This document shows positions 35,601 to 47,507 of a DNA stretch of 64,000 nucleotides, piece after piece. Positions within the stretch are counted from its first letter, which is position 1; each line of letters begins with the position of its first letter. Origin of the DNA: Mantamonas sphyraenae (Eukaryota; CRuMs; Mantamonadidae). Under the pieces are notes generated by a model that was not told where the DNA came from, searched no databases, and saw only the letters and a list, made by a program, of their open reading frames with translations. A program made the translations under genes and the position numbers. The stretch is taken from positions 248,001 to 312,000 of the forward strand of contig JAPMXV010000002.1 in the NCBI GenBank assembly GCA_026936335.1, in the 5' to 3' direction.

Positions 35601-38600
35601 CCACGTAGCGATGGTGCGCCTGCTGCGCCGCCCATTCCACCCATTGGTTGAACGCCCCGCGCATACTCATGTCCATCCAGAAGGAGACGGCGCGCTGCAG
35701 CCTCTGCCTGTGTGTGATCTGCGCCTGCGCCCATTCCCACCAGGCCCCAAAAGCACCTGCCAGCGCATGGCCCTCGCGCAGGTCGTCCATGCGATCCACA
35801 ACCTCTTCCAGGTACTCCACACGCCGCCACACGCGATACCACGCGTACAGCGCACGCTGAACCAGCCACACGCGATGACGCGTCGTGGCCGTCTCCTGCG
35901 CAACGCCCAACTCTGCCTGGTACGCTGCCTGTGCCACCCACGCGCTAAAATGCAGCTGCAGCGTGCGTGAGCTGAACCTGGCCAGCAGGTGGACATAGCG
36001 TGCGCGCAGATCCCGATTGTGCATCGTGCTTCCGTGCCACAGGTGCAGCAGACGCCGCAGCTGCCGTGTCATGCGTGCAGGCACAAAGCGAGCTAGAACC
36101 GCTGCGTGGTGCTTCTCTGTGGCCACAAACGTACGCCAACGCCGCATGGCGTGCGCCAATGTGTCGCGCGTCCAGTGTGCAACCGCACGCTGCATGATCC
36201 TGCGTGTCTCCTGTTCCTCTGCCACCCACTCACGCCACAGCAACAGATACTTGGTGCGCAGCTCGTGCTCCACCTGGTCCTTGACGAGCAGGTATGCCGC
36301 GTGCGACGCATGCGCCCATCGACGCCACTCGCCAAACACGACCTCGACACGCCTCTTGTTCGTTGCGGTCACCATGCGCAGCACCGCCTGCCTGTAGCGC
36401 TTCCGCGTGGCGTACACCTGTGCCCACACGTCGAAGCAGCCGCCCACGCGTCGAAGCCACTCAAACTTGGCCGCCTGACGGTTGCAGCGCTTGCTGAACC
36501 CGGCTGCATCAGCGTACTCGCGCCACGCCGCAAACACCCCACCCAGACGCCGCAGGTACCAAAATTCCTGCACCTGCGTGTTGACGCGCTTCAGGTAGGC
36601 CCTACGCGACGCCAGGCCGTGCCACGCGCTCATCACCATCTCCACCAGTCGCTCCGTGCGCCGCGCCTGCAGCATAAACAGACCGCGGCGCAGTGTGGCT
36701 CGCACGTGCGCAAACGAAGCCCACGCGTTGAAGCACCGCGACAGCGATTGGTTGCGCAGACGGCTCACGGCACTGCGGATCAGCTGCTTCTGTGCCACAG
36801 CGGCCTGCACCCACGCGTGCCACACGGCAAACGCTTTGGACAGGACCACCTGTCCGTGGTGGCCACTGGCCATGGCCCACACATACTTCTCTGCACGTTT
36901 GCGTCGCGTGTACTCCACCCAAACCATGAGCGCCCCGCGTTGCACCTCCAGCTCTCGCTCACGGATGCGCAGCACCACATCTCGGCGGTGGGCGGCCGTA
37001 CGTCGCGCCCACGTCCACCACGAGTTCCACGCCTGTGTTAGACGCCGCTCACGCCAGCGCGACACAAAGCGAGACATGCCTTCGCGCACACGCACGCGCC
37101 TGCGTGCAAACGCACGCCACGTCGCAAACGTGCGCTGTGTGGCGTTGTACACAAAGTACTGCATGGCTGTGGCAGCACGTCGTCGCATGATGGCTCGATA
37201 GTGCCACGCCGCAAGCGTCTCTTGAGCCGCTCGCCGTTGCCAACGTTCATCGGCCAGTTCGCGCAGCTCGGCCTTTGCACGCCGGTGGGCCACATACTCC
37301 ATCCAGTGCGCAAGGCAGCCGCGTTGGCTGTGGCCTTGCCAGCGACGCACAAACGCACGCAGACGCACCTGCGTGGACGTGCGCTGCATCCACAGCGCCA
37401 AGTGGAAGGCCGCCAGCCGTGTGTGGTATCCAGACAACACATTGGCCAGTTTGACACGCTCCTCGCGCCGCGCACGCTTCACACGCAGCCAAATGTAAAA
37501 CGCATCTTCCGCCATGCGCCAGTGGCGATCCATCACAAAGTGGTTCACGCGCACCTGCACGCGCACAACGGCACGCCACGCCGCAAACGCCGCGTCCAAA
37601 TGCCTGTGCATCAATCGCCGCACCACACGCGCCTGCACACTGCGCAAGCGGTAGTGCTCGCGCCAGCGCCCAAAGTGAGCGCCACACACGCGCAGGGCCA
37701 TGGCCGCATGCACCTCGTCGCGCACACGTCGCAGGCGCCGCTGGTGCCGGGTCCACCCCAGCCACGTGGACCACCCACGCAGCATCGTGCGCTGTTGGAT
37801 GCGTGTCAGAATGGCCTTGAGACGTCGGCACAAGACTGCATGGCTGCGCAGCGCATCCATCGCCCGTGCCAGCGTTGCGTGTTGCCATCGCAGCAGCATG
37901 GTGTGTGCACGCACCTCCACCTTGCCGCGGTACTCGCGCTGCTCCACCGCATGCGCACGCCACGCGGCAAAGCTATGCCACAGTTGCTGGTGCAGCATGC
38001 GACGCAGAGCCAACACACCCAGGTACGCAAGGCGCCATCGACGCAGAGCTGACAGTGCCCGTGCGCGGATGCGAGCCGCGTCCGCCTGTGCACGCAGATG
38101 CTCCTTGCGACGCCGGTGGTTCACATACGCCGTCCATTGGTCCAGTACCGCCAACACCTCGTGCTGCTTGAAAAAGGTCGCCGCACGCAGCAGCAGCGCA
38201 CGCTCGTGCACACTCTGCGCCACAAACGCACGCCACGTGTGCATGGCCTCGCCCAGAAGCTTGTTTGTCCACAGCACAAGCGCACGCTGCATGTTGCGTC
38301 GGTGGCTGCGGCGTGTGTCAAACGCGTGCCACCACGTCATCCATGCCGTGTGCACTGTGCCACGCTCGCGTGCTTCGTGCACCGCGCGCTCTGCACGCCG
38401 CTGCTCCAGCTTGCCACGCCACACACTCACACACTGCGCGGCTGCCTTGAGTCCCAGTTCTTTCTGCACGCGAGCCTGGTCAGCACGCAGCTGCGCGTGT
38501 GCACGCGTCACGTGCAGCCACCCTTCAAATCCAAAGACCAGTGTGCGATTATGCATGAATGCCACCGCACGACGCAGCGCACGTTGATCCTGCGCAAAGG

Positions 38601-41600
38601 CCACCCACGTGCGGAATGCACGCGCCTGTTCGTTGAACCGCAGATACGACGCCGCTTTGTGGATGTCTCGTCGGTACTGCGCCACGCTACGCCACGTTGC
38701 CACCCACTGCGACATGTGAGTCGCCACAATGGCGTGCCGCCGGTATGCGTCAGCATGGGCCTTGCGCACCTTTTTCTCCAATCGCATGTTTGCGTACGCC
38801 ATCCACGAGTTGAACGCACTCAGCGTCGCGCGCATACGCATGCGCCACGCCATGCGTCGCACCACGTTGCGATTGCGCACCAGTGTCACCCAGTGCTCCA
38901 GCCGCACGCGTCGCACCTTGGCCACGGTGCTTGCATACACACGTGCGTGTGCCTCACGCATCGCACGGTTCCACACAGCAAACCGTCGCCATGCATTCCA
39001 CGCGCTCATGGCCGCCAGATTGCGCATCCGCTTGACAATGCGCTTCATGCGCACCTTGCGGTCCCACGCTTGGTCCCAGGCCAGAAAGAAGCGCCGCATC
39101 ACACGCAAGCGATGCAGACTCGCCGTGGTGGCCACGTTGGCTCGTTCACGCACACTTCCGCGTGTAAACTGCCGCCACGAGTACATGCACCGTGACATGG
39201 CCATATTTTGCATGCGAAACACAAACCGTTCCATCACCCAGCGATGGTAGCGCAGCATTTCCACACGGTACACCCACGTGCGAAATGCCTGCGCTTCCCT
39301 GTATGCTCGGATGGACAGCACCACGCGGTGTGCGCGTCGCTTGGCGTGTTTGCGCCACATCACGTACTGCACCCACGTGCGAAACGCACGTGCAGTGCGA
39401 CGGGCCACCAGCAGCTGTGTTGCGTGTGCACGCACCGCTTGCTGATGTCCCACCAGCGCTTTCCAGCTGTTCCACGCACGCGCTTTTCCTTGCTGCATCC
39501 AGTACGCCAGCGTCCACCTGCGCACCTGCATCTCGTACACAAAGTCACACCACTCATTCCAAGCACGAGCAACCTCCATGTTCTGCATACGCTTCACAAA
39601 CCGCCGCATCACCGCCTGCTCGTACGCATGTGCATGCCACGCCCCAAAGCAGTGTGCCACACGCAAGTGTTTCATGCGATGCACAACCACGCGCAGCTTT
39701 TGCGTCGTGCGCACCGTTTCACGCCACGTCGCAAAGGCATTCTCCAGCCGCCGTTCGCGAAAGTCCGCCTGCAGCTCGCGAACACGTCGCTCCTGCACCG
39801 TCACTACGTGCCACGTGTCAAAACACATCCATGTGCGCCTGTGCCACCTGCGGTTCACCATGTCGTGCACATGCTCCTTGATCGCACGGTTGTGCACCAC
39901 AAACGACTTCCATGCGCCAAAATACAGCGTCAACGCACTCTCTGTGTACTGCGCCAGCGCACGCTGCATCAACGTGCGCGTGCGCACAACCTCGCGTACG
40001 TTGCTGTGCCACGTCTGGAGACCCCACGTCAACAGCCGCTGCGTGCGCTGCTGCGCTGCGGCTTCCAGCTTGCCCGCAAACTGCACCTTGAGCTGCGCCA
40101 CGGCAAGCCACTCGTGCATACGCCCGCGCAGAGTTGCCTTGCGCCACAGCGCACGCGCGGCACCGTTCATGCGGCCCTTTGCCTGCCTGTGCAACGTGTA
40201 CGCAATCCACTTTGACAGGCTTGCCGCCGCCTTCTTGTTTGTCCAGAACGACAGCACGCGCTGTGTCGCTTCGCGCTCATACACGAGCTGCTGCACGTTA
40301 CTGTGCCAACGCCGGAAGCCCATCGCCAGTGTGCGCTGCGTGAAGAACGCCAATGCACGCGACATCACATGCCGCTGGTGCTCGCACTTGGCAAACGTCG
40401 ACACCCAGGACGCCCACGTCTTGGCCAGCAGTCTGCGTGCGCTTGATTCGCGCACAGTCACCATCGTGCGCCACTCTTGCAACGCATACACCCACTCCTG
40501 CAGAAACTCACGCGCTTCGCGCATCTGTACACGCCTGCTCATCTCGGCTTGACGCGTGCGCAGCTGCACTTGCACACGCACCCACAGCTGCCACGTCGCA
40601 AACGCTGCACCCAGCATACGCCGCGACCAGCGCTGCACCACGACGCGCACCGCATGCTGCTGCCGCGCAAAGTCGTGCCATCCGCGAAACGCACGGCCCA
40701 CTGCGTGGTTGCGCATGCTGCTCAGAACGCGACCGATGATCTCCAGATGCCGCTGCCTGCGAATGGCGTACTGCCGCAACATCTTGGCCATGCCTCGTCG
40801 CACGAAGCGATCGTGCAGCGCCTCCGCCTGCACGCGTAGCTCGCGCTTGTGTCTGCGATGCTCCACGTACCTTCGCCACTGTAGCCACGCCTTGCTGTGC
40901 TGTTGCATGCGGAACGTCAGCACAGCGTGGCGCTGCAGCATGCGCAGACGCAGTGCGTCTTTCCATCGACGCAGATGTGCCAGCAACGCATGCTCGATGT
41001 TCTTCAACTGCACACTGGCCTGAGCCACTCGAAGCGTGCTCTGCCACGCCGCATACGCCTGGAGGTTGCCAAAAGCCTGCGACAGGGCCCGGTGCTCGAT
41101 GCGTGCAATGCACCGCCGCATCACAAACACCTGCCGAAGTCGCTCGTGCCAGCGGATCATCATGGACAGCACCAGCGTGTGCTGTCGCTTCCTTTCCACC
41201 TCTTCCGCACGCCTGCTCAACTCCACCTGGTACTGTGTCCACTCGTGCCAACTAGCAAACGAGCGGGCAAGCTGCGATTGCATCAGCCGCCCCACCGTCT
41301 GCGCCAGCAACTCCCTGTGCCGCACATTCTCTTGCACAAACTCCACCCACCGCTGCATGCATCTGCTCATCTCTCGCAGTTGCCAGTTCAGCAGCACGTT
41401 GCGCATGCGGCGGCGACGTTCCTTCTCCTCCAGCCAACGTGTCAGATAGCGCCTGCTGAGCCTGCGGTGGTACTCTGTCCACGCGTCCAGCACCACGGCC
41501 TTGTGTGTCACCAGCTCGCGCACATATGTGTGCAGCGCACGCAGCGTCTTGCGCATCACAAAGCCGTCGATCAAAGCAACCGTCGTCGTGCGCCACACTA

Positions 41601-44080
41601 TACTCGCCTGCGTCTCGTGCCGCCACAGCTGCAGCGTTTGCAACACCAAGCCGTCGGTGTAGAACGAGTCTGCCTCCTGTTTCGCGTGCCGGATCTGCGC
41701 ACGAGAGACCGTGTAATCCAGCCACGCCTGGAATGCAAGCACGCAAAGCCTGTTCTGCCAATGCACCAAGATGCGACGAGCTGTCATTGACCTCTTCGTG
41801 CTGGCCACCCACTCGCGCACCATGCGGCGAGCCAGCGATGTGGTTGCGCGCTCGCGCGCTTGCACATTCAGTACGCCCTTGCGATGCCTGTACACCCGAT
41901 ACATGCGCCACTGGCGCACGCAACGCAGCGACAACTGCGTGTTGTGATAAAACACGGCCCGGTGGAATGCGTCACGCCGCGCAAGAGCTTCCAGCCAGTG
42001 TGTGTAGTACATGGCCTTCACAACAAGGTGACGCTGCTGCTCGCGACGCCGCACACGCGCCCCCAGCGATTGCATGTACACCGCTGCGGCTTGCCATTCG
42101 ATCACATAGGTACGCAACACGCGCAGCTCCTGTTTGCGCTGCACACGCGCCACCTGCGCTGAATAATCGGCCACCCACGCCCGCCAGCGTTCAAAGTACA
42201 CTTTGGTCATGTTGCCCACCCAGTAGGACATTGCCTTGTGCAGCGAAGACTTTTGGTACCGCGCAGCCTCGCTGTTGATCACAAACGCCTGCCATCCCGC
42301 ACGCAACAGCCGGCGCCGTCGCACCTGCATTGCCCGCGTGCGTCGCCCGTGCGTGCGTTCGGTGTAGCCCCACCAGCCCATGAATGCTCTTTCGCACGTA
42401 CGCGTCTCCCAGAACGAGATGGCAACCATCCACGACTCTACAGCTCGTTCACGAAACGCAATCCTCTGGCGCACCCACGCCAGCCAGCGCCGAAACACCG
42501 TCGCCGTGATCTTGTATCTCCTGTACGCCTCTGCTTCCTCACTGGTCACATTGCCCAGCGAAACCCACTGCGGCTCCAACGCTCCGAGCCGCGACGGCAT
42601 GCTTGTCTCCACCGGGTTTTCTTCTCCTTCTCCCACGCGCATGCCGTCCACATCTGCCTGTGTCCACACACCCCTGCTGCTGCTGCTGTTGTTGTTGTTG
42701 TTGTTGTTGTTACTCCGGGTGTCGTTGTCGTCGGCAAAATCCAATGGCAGGGAGAAGCGTACGTGAGGCGAGGTCTGCAAGGGTATGGTCCCTCGCGCTG
42801 CTCGTGCTGCCTGCATCGCCTCATAAATGGTCTGCTGTACACGCTCCGTCCTGTCTGTCGCACTCATGGTGCTGCTCGTAAATGGCATGGCCGCTGTCTG
42901 TGGACCCTGCTCCGCCGCCTGCGCCTGCAATCCTGCCGACGCTTGCACTTGCGCATCCATGGCCATCTGTGCCTGCAACGCACGGATGGTGTCTGCTGTG
43001 TGTGCCCTCTGTTCAGAGCGATACCTCGCTTCGCTTTCCTGTCGCTCCTCTTCCAGCGCCACGTGGAATGACGGCCGTAGCTCGTCCATGGTCAGCCCGC
43101 GTGGCTTGTCCGCTCCATCCCGTGCTCCTTGGCGCATCAGTCCTTGTCGCACTCCCTCTTGCACCCTCTCATCATCACCTGTATCCACTCTATCGTCCGA
43201 TTCATCCTCCTCCTCCTCGTCCACCAAGTCCAGGCCGTGTACAGGCGTGCGCGGTGGAGGGGGATGTGCCACCAGCGATTCAAACTGCAAGTCGTGCAGG
43301 TAGTGGCGCCATGAGCGGAAGAACCGTCGCAGCGTCTGTTGCCGGTTGTATGCACTCGCTTTACTGCGTTTAGATGTTTTCTGTGCCCTCGCATGCCGTG
43401 TCCGCGTGTGTGTCAGCGCCAAGCGACCTCGCAAGAAAGAGCGCGGTGGCCGTTGCCAAAAAGTCCCACTTTCGCACAAAACAGCCCAACATACCTCGCA
43501 TGCCCGTTCGAACTTCACCTGCCAGTCCGGCTCCGGATCCAGAGACAGTTTGAGCAGGAAACGGTAGTAGTGTGTGTCGTCGGTCGAGTCGATCTGCAGC
43601 CGTGAGGCACGTTTTCCAGCCGGCGTCAGCACTCGGCGCCATGTCATTCGTCACACGCCCTCCTCTCTGCGCCCACGCTCCCGACTCACCCCATTTTCTG
43701 CAAGCACCCGCTCATAGGCCTGCAGGACATGCGACAGGCCCATTGGTTTGCTTCCGGGTCGTCTTCGGTACTCGTCTGTGGCCAGTTGAATGATGTCTGC
43801 CAGCAGAGACACGTCTGCGCACGCGCGAACGACCTCAACCTGTGTCAGCCCTCCCCGTCGCATTCACCCCATCCTCCTTCGTCCCTCGTAGTGTGCATGG
43901 CACACACGCAGGCAGCGCAATGCAAGCAATGGCCCTTCTTCCACCCCGAAAGTGTCACTCACCCTGCCGTGTGAACGGCCGTGCCTCCGCCTTCAACGCC
44001 TTGTATGTCTCGTACGTGGCCGCACGCGAGTCGTACACCGTGCTGGTGTCCACGTACACCCCGTGGCTACCTCCCAGCAT
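32643..44080 (-). CDS. Giant SFI1-repeat (centrin-binding) protein
   Basis: Exons 44080-43963, 43850-43690 and 43593-32643 encode about 3,743 residues. Introns are 43851-43962 (GTGAGT...GGGGAG, phase 1) and 43594-43689 (GTGAGT...CTGCAG, phase 0). From about residue 300 nearly the whole chain is arrays of 30-35-residue helices with a central tryptophan, e.g. AFRTWVQYVMWRKHAK and AFNSWMAYANMRLEKK, matching SFI1 centrin-binding repeats; by eye there are on the order of 80-100. The N-terminal 300 residues are non-repeated and include a poly-Asn/Ser run. The C-terminus is acidic (EEDDEEEDD). Two breaks (a GG run near 34592 and a GGG run near 34813, read on the coding strand) each need one added base, after which the total is divisible by three. 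A contractile or scaffold role with centrin at basal bodies is inferred; human SFI1 is only about a third as long. Confidence 0.85.
42674..42711. repeat. (CTG)n(TTG)n microsatellite in SFI1-like coding sequence
   Basis: Thirteen in-frame CTG/TTG triplets read on the minus strand as an asparagine run followed by serines, in the non-repeated N-terminal region of the giant SFI1-like protein. The length is probably variable. Confidence 0.85.
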
Positions 44081-44151
44081 GGCAGTACGTTCGAGCGCCC
44101 ACCCGAGTTTGTGTTGGCGCCAGAAGCGCCGACTGTTCCAACATCAAACGC
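44081..44151. promoter_or_regulatory. Very short divergent promoter region (SFI1-like / ZNF511-like)
   Basis: Only 71 bases lie between the chosen start codons of the two opposite genes. Either the transcripts overlap at their 5' ends or the zinc-finger gene starts further in. No core promoter element is recognisable. Confidence 0.3.
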
Positions 44152-45034
44152 ATGTGCTCCTGCCCGTCCTGGTTCAGCCCACGTCTGCTGGACCAGGTGC
44201 CCTTCGATCGACGCAAAACCAAACGCTGGGTCGATGCCACCGACGTGCCCCGCCTGCACAAGGTGCAACCCACAGACCTGCGCCCCTACGGCCCGTCACC
44301 ACGTCCCTTCCGCCACGGCCACGACGTCATGGACAGTGAGCCCGTGCACACACACACCACACAGTGCCAATGGCCCGAGTGCGATGCAGACTTTGACTCG
44401 GTCGCCGAATACGAGGCACATTACCGCTCGCAACACACAAACCACTGCGCCGACTGCAGCGCCGTCCTGCCCACCGCACACATGCTCGACCTCCACATCC
44501 AGGAAACACACGACTCCTTCTTTGCCCTGCTTGCTGAACGCAAGCCCATGTTCCACTGCATCCTCGCACATTGTACAGAAACCTTTGCCACGTCCGATCT
44601 CAGAGCCGGCCATCTCATCCACCACCATGGCTTTCCCGAAACCTACAACTTTGACCTTTCTCGATCACACACCTTTCATCCACTCCATCCCAGTGCCATC
44701 CGCAGGCGGAGCACTTCCACCGACGCAGGAGGCGACGACGCACTTTCTCTCGACGATGACGACGACTACCAAGACCACAAAGACAGATGTGACAACGATG
44801 AGTCGTATGAAGATGTCGATCAAGACAGCATGGCTCTCGCACAGGCATTCAGCAAGCTCAACATCGTCTATGCGGGCAAGGTGCCCGACACCATCTCCTT
44901 TGGTCGCAACTCCAATGCAGACGCTTGACCGAGCTGTTCGCTCCAACACACCCTCCCCTCACTCTCTTTCTCTCTCTCCGTCTCCTTTCTCTGTCATTGC
45001 CACCACAGGTCGCCGTAGCCACCCGCCGCGCTAA
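44152..45034 (+). CDS. ZNF511: ZNF511-like C2H2 zinc-finger protein
   Basis: The 258-residue product has three closely packed C2H2 fingers as in ZNF511: CQWPECDADFDSVAEYEAHY..H, CADCSAVLPTAHMLDLHIQETH, then the linker DSFFALLAERKPMFHC and a third finger ending HLIHHHGFP. An acidic region and the motif VPDTISFGR follow. In relatives this is usually followed by a second arginine. A 106-nt intron 44903-45008 (weak donor GTCGCA, excellent pyrimidine tract and CCACAG) would give ISFGRRSHPPR and a stop at 45034. Without splicing the frame ends at 44928 after NSNADA, with the same total length. The start is uncertain: upstream codons in the frame overlap exon 1 of the SFI1-like gene on the other strand, so I chose the first ATG clear of it. 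Confidence 0.78.
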
Positions 45035-45069
45035 GGCCCCCAACCAGATCGCCGCTCACCTGTTCAAAT

Positions 45070-47427
45070 ATGGACCACAGCAATCTGAAGGGCGCAGAGG
45101 CACTGCCCGTCGAGGTTTGGGTCAACATTGGCACACACCTGTCCTTCCACGACTTGCTGAGTCTTCGTGCATGCAGCAAGGTCTTGGAGGAGACCATGGC
45201 CGTGACGATCAACACGGTCCACCCCAATTTTCTACAGCGCCTTCTCAAAAGGAACAGCCGCCTCGCACGCGACGCAGACAGCGGGAAAGGCAAGGGCAGA
45301 GGCAAACAAAAGACGGACATCCGTCTGTGCCACATGCTGCTCACCATGTGCTACGACGATATTTGTGCACGTGACGTGGCCATGGAGAATTCCCAACTTG
45401 GAACCAACGACTGGCTCGAGCTCATGCACGAAATGCGCACTGACATGAACCGTCTCAGTCTCCGCGGCTCCACGTCTGTGCCTCCCATCAGCGAATGGAA
45501 GGAGGCTGCCTTCCCCTGGCTGAATACCCTCACCGAACTCAACATCCAGCGTGTTCGCTGGAAGTTCAACGACAAGGAGCTCGACCTGGCAACCCTCACA
45601 CCCAACCTGGTCGCCTTCCACACCTCCTCCCCGTTGCGCAAAAAGGACACTCTCCCTGCCTCTCTCCTCATCTACGACTGCTCCTTCCCGTCCAAGGCCA
45701 TCCTCAAGCGCAACGAACGCACCAAGCGCAACACAAAGGGCGGCAGGAACAACAACGGCGCCGAACCTGCTCCTCCACACCTCGCCATGCTTGCCAAACA
45801 ATGTCCCAACCTTCATACCCTCTCCATGCGAAACTATGGCCGCGGTCTCGCCCATCTCCTTGTCCCCGACGTGGAGGACCCCAGCAGCACCAAACTCGAC
45901 CATCTCGAGGTCCTTGACCTGCGAGGCACACGCATCCCTCCCCTTCGCTACCAATGGGCTCTGGCATGGCTCAAGCATCCGTGCATGCGCTCCCTCAAAC
46001 GCCTCCTCCTTGGTGCCGCCTTCCCCCTCGATGTCCACGACGTCTACAACGCCCTTTGTGATGCCTATGCATTCAACCCGGCCCTCAGCGCCCTCAACCT
46101 CAACCAGAGTGCACGATCGCCTGCATCCTTTGATCCCACCCCGCTGTTTGCAGTCAAGGGCGAGGCCCTCGACGAACTCCAGCTCCTTCACGTCGACATC
46201 TCCAACGACACCGCCCAATTGGTTGCTTCCCACTGCTCCCGCCTGCGCACCCTCACTCTCAGCCGAACCCACAGCCGACGCCTTGGCGCCTCGGGTATCT
46301 CCGCCTTTGCCACAAACTGCACGGGCCTCACACACCTCACTCTCCACCGCTTCGACAACGACATTGGTGCTGCCATTGCCTTGGCTGTGGAAAAGTGTCC
46401 CCTCGTGTCCCTGGACATCCGCTATTGCAGGCGACTCGGCACACTTCACACAGACTTTGCGTTCCTCACTCCGGACACCTGTGCCAGCAGCAAAACCCTG
46501 CGTGAGCTCGATTTGGGCAAGACCGACGTCAAGGAATCCATGGGCGTGCACATTGCTAGTCTGTTTCCCAAATTGCGCAAGGTCAACTTGGACTATGTCA
46601 ACACGCGGCACGGCGAACTCGTGCGCCACGTGCTCACCTTGCCCTCCCTGACTTACCTCTCGTTGCAAGGCTTGGGCACGCTGTGGGGTGAGCATCTCGT
46701 GTGCAAGAACCAACCTTTGCTTCCGGCAACGCTCGCCCTGGAGGAGCTGCACATGCAAGACCACACCGACCTTCATCTTGGATATGCAGACCTTCACCTG
46801 GGCACTCTGTTGCCTCACGTGCTCATCCGCTCGCCCCACTTGCAAACCATCAGTCTGACCATGAGTTTTGCATACGCCTACCCCTTCACGCGCTTGGGCC
46901 AAGTGCACACTCCACTCTACGAGGTACAGGTGGCCATCCTCATGGATTACCTCAACGACACGCGCATCCTCGATGCAGACATCGACATCACCGATGGGGA
47001 AGAGATGCTGTCCTTTCGGAACCTCGTCAAGGGCGAGGTGCTGCCCAACCTGCCCAACGCTCGCGGCGTGGCCCTCACCCTCAGCTACGACCATGACACA
47101 GACGCACGCATCGACAACGAGCTCATCGCTGCCTTTCGCGAGCACTGCGTGGTGCAGGAGGAGAAACCCAGAGTCCGAAAGCGTGATTATGTTCGCGCAC
47201 GTGCGGGAATGGTCAGGCAGCTGAACTTTGACAGCGTTGGCGACGCTGCCATCCAATGCTTTGCATGGCTCCTCGTTCTCTTTCTCAACATGGGCGTCCT
47301 CTGGGTCCTCACGGGCTCCGACTTTCGCGCCCCCTTTGCCTGGTTTGGCTTTGACACCTCGTCCGCCTCACAGGCTACCGAGTCCCTGGTGACCGAGGGT
47401 GCAGACGTGGGTGTGACATTGGAGTGA
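45070..47427 (+). CDS. F-box / leucine-rich protein with C-terminal membrane segment
   Basis: This single-exon gene encodes 785 residues. Residues about 10-45 (LPVEVWVNIGTHLSFHDLLS...) fit an F-box, the SKP1-binding module of SCF ubiquitin ligases. The middle carries irregular leucine-rich repeats (HLEVLDLRGTRIPPL, LRTLTLSRTHSRRLG, LTHLTLHRFDNDIG, TLRELDLGKTDVKES, LRKVNLDYVN, LTYLSLQGLGTL), the usual substrate-binding part of such proteins. A basic stretch rich in Arg and Lys and then a hydrophobic helix (FAWLLVLFLNMGVLWVLTG) lie near residues 720-745, which would anchor the protein to a membrane, uncommon for the family. The start lies 36 bases after the upstream zinc-finger gene if that gene is spliced as proposed. 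Confidence 0.78.
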   Translation: MDHSNLKGAEALPVEVWVNIGTHLSFHDLLSLRACSKVLEETMAVTINTVHPNFLQRLLKRNSRLARDADSGKGKGRGKQKTDIRLCHMLLTMCYDDICARDVAMENSQLGTNDWLELMHEMRTDMNRLSLRGSTSVPPISEWKEAAFPWLNTLTELNIQRVRWKFNDKELDLATLTPNLVAFHTSSPLRKKDTLPASLLIYDCSFPSKAILKRNERTKRNTKGGRNNNGAEPAPPHLAMLAKQCPNLHTLSMRNYGRGLAHLLVPDVEDPSSTKLDHLEVLDLRGTRIPPLRYQWALAWLKHPCMRSLKRLLLGAAFPLDVHDVYNALCDAYAFNPALSALNLNQSARSPASFDPTPLFAVKGEALDELQLLHVDISNDTAQLVASHCSRLRTLTLSRTHSRRLGASGISAFATNCTGLTHLTLHRFDNDIGAAIALAVEKCPLVSLDIRYCRRLGTLHTDFAFLTPDTCASSKTLRELDLGKTDVKESMGVHIASLFPKLRKVNLDYVNTRHGELVRHVLTLPSLTYLSLQGLGTLWGEHLVCKNQPLLPATLALEELHMQDHTDLHLGYADLHLGTLLPHVLIRSPHLQTISLTMSFAYAYPFTRLGQVHTPLYEVQVAILMDYLNDTRILDADIDITDGEEMLSFRNLVKGEVLPNLPNARGVALTLSYDHDTDARIDNELIAAFREHCVVQEEKPRVRKRDYVRARAGMVRQLNFDSVGDAAIQCFAWLLVLFLNMGVLWVLTGSDFRAPFAWFGFDTSSASQATESLVTEGADVGVTLE

Positions 47428-47469
47428 GAAGAGCCGACACGCGCACAAACCCAAAGCAAATCCCACTTG

Positions 47470-47507
47470 ACCTTTCTCTCCCTCCCCCTCTCTCTCTCTC
47501 TCTCGCC
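47470..47507 (+). repeat. Pyrimidine tract with (CT)n immediately before a start codon
   Basis: An almost pure C/T run ends three bases before the ATG of the second SFI1-like gene. It could be a polypyrimidine 5' leader or initiator region, or just a microsatellite. No AG follows it, so it is not a splice acceptor. Confidence 0.6.
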
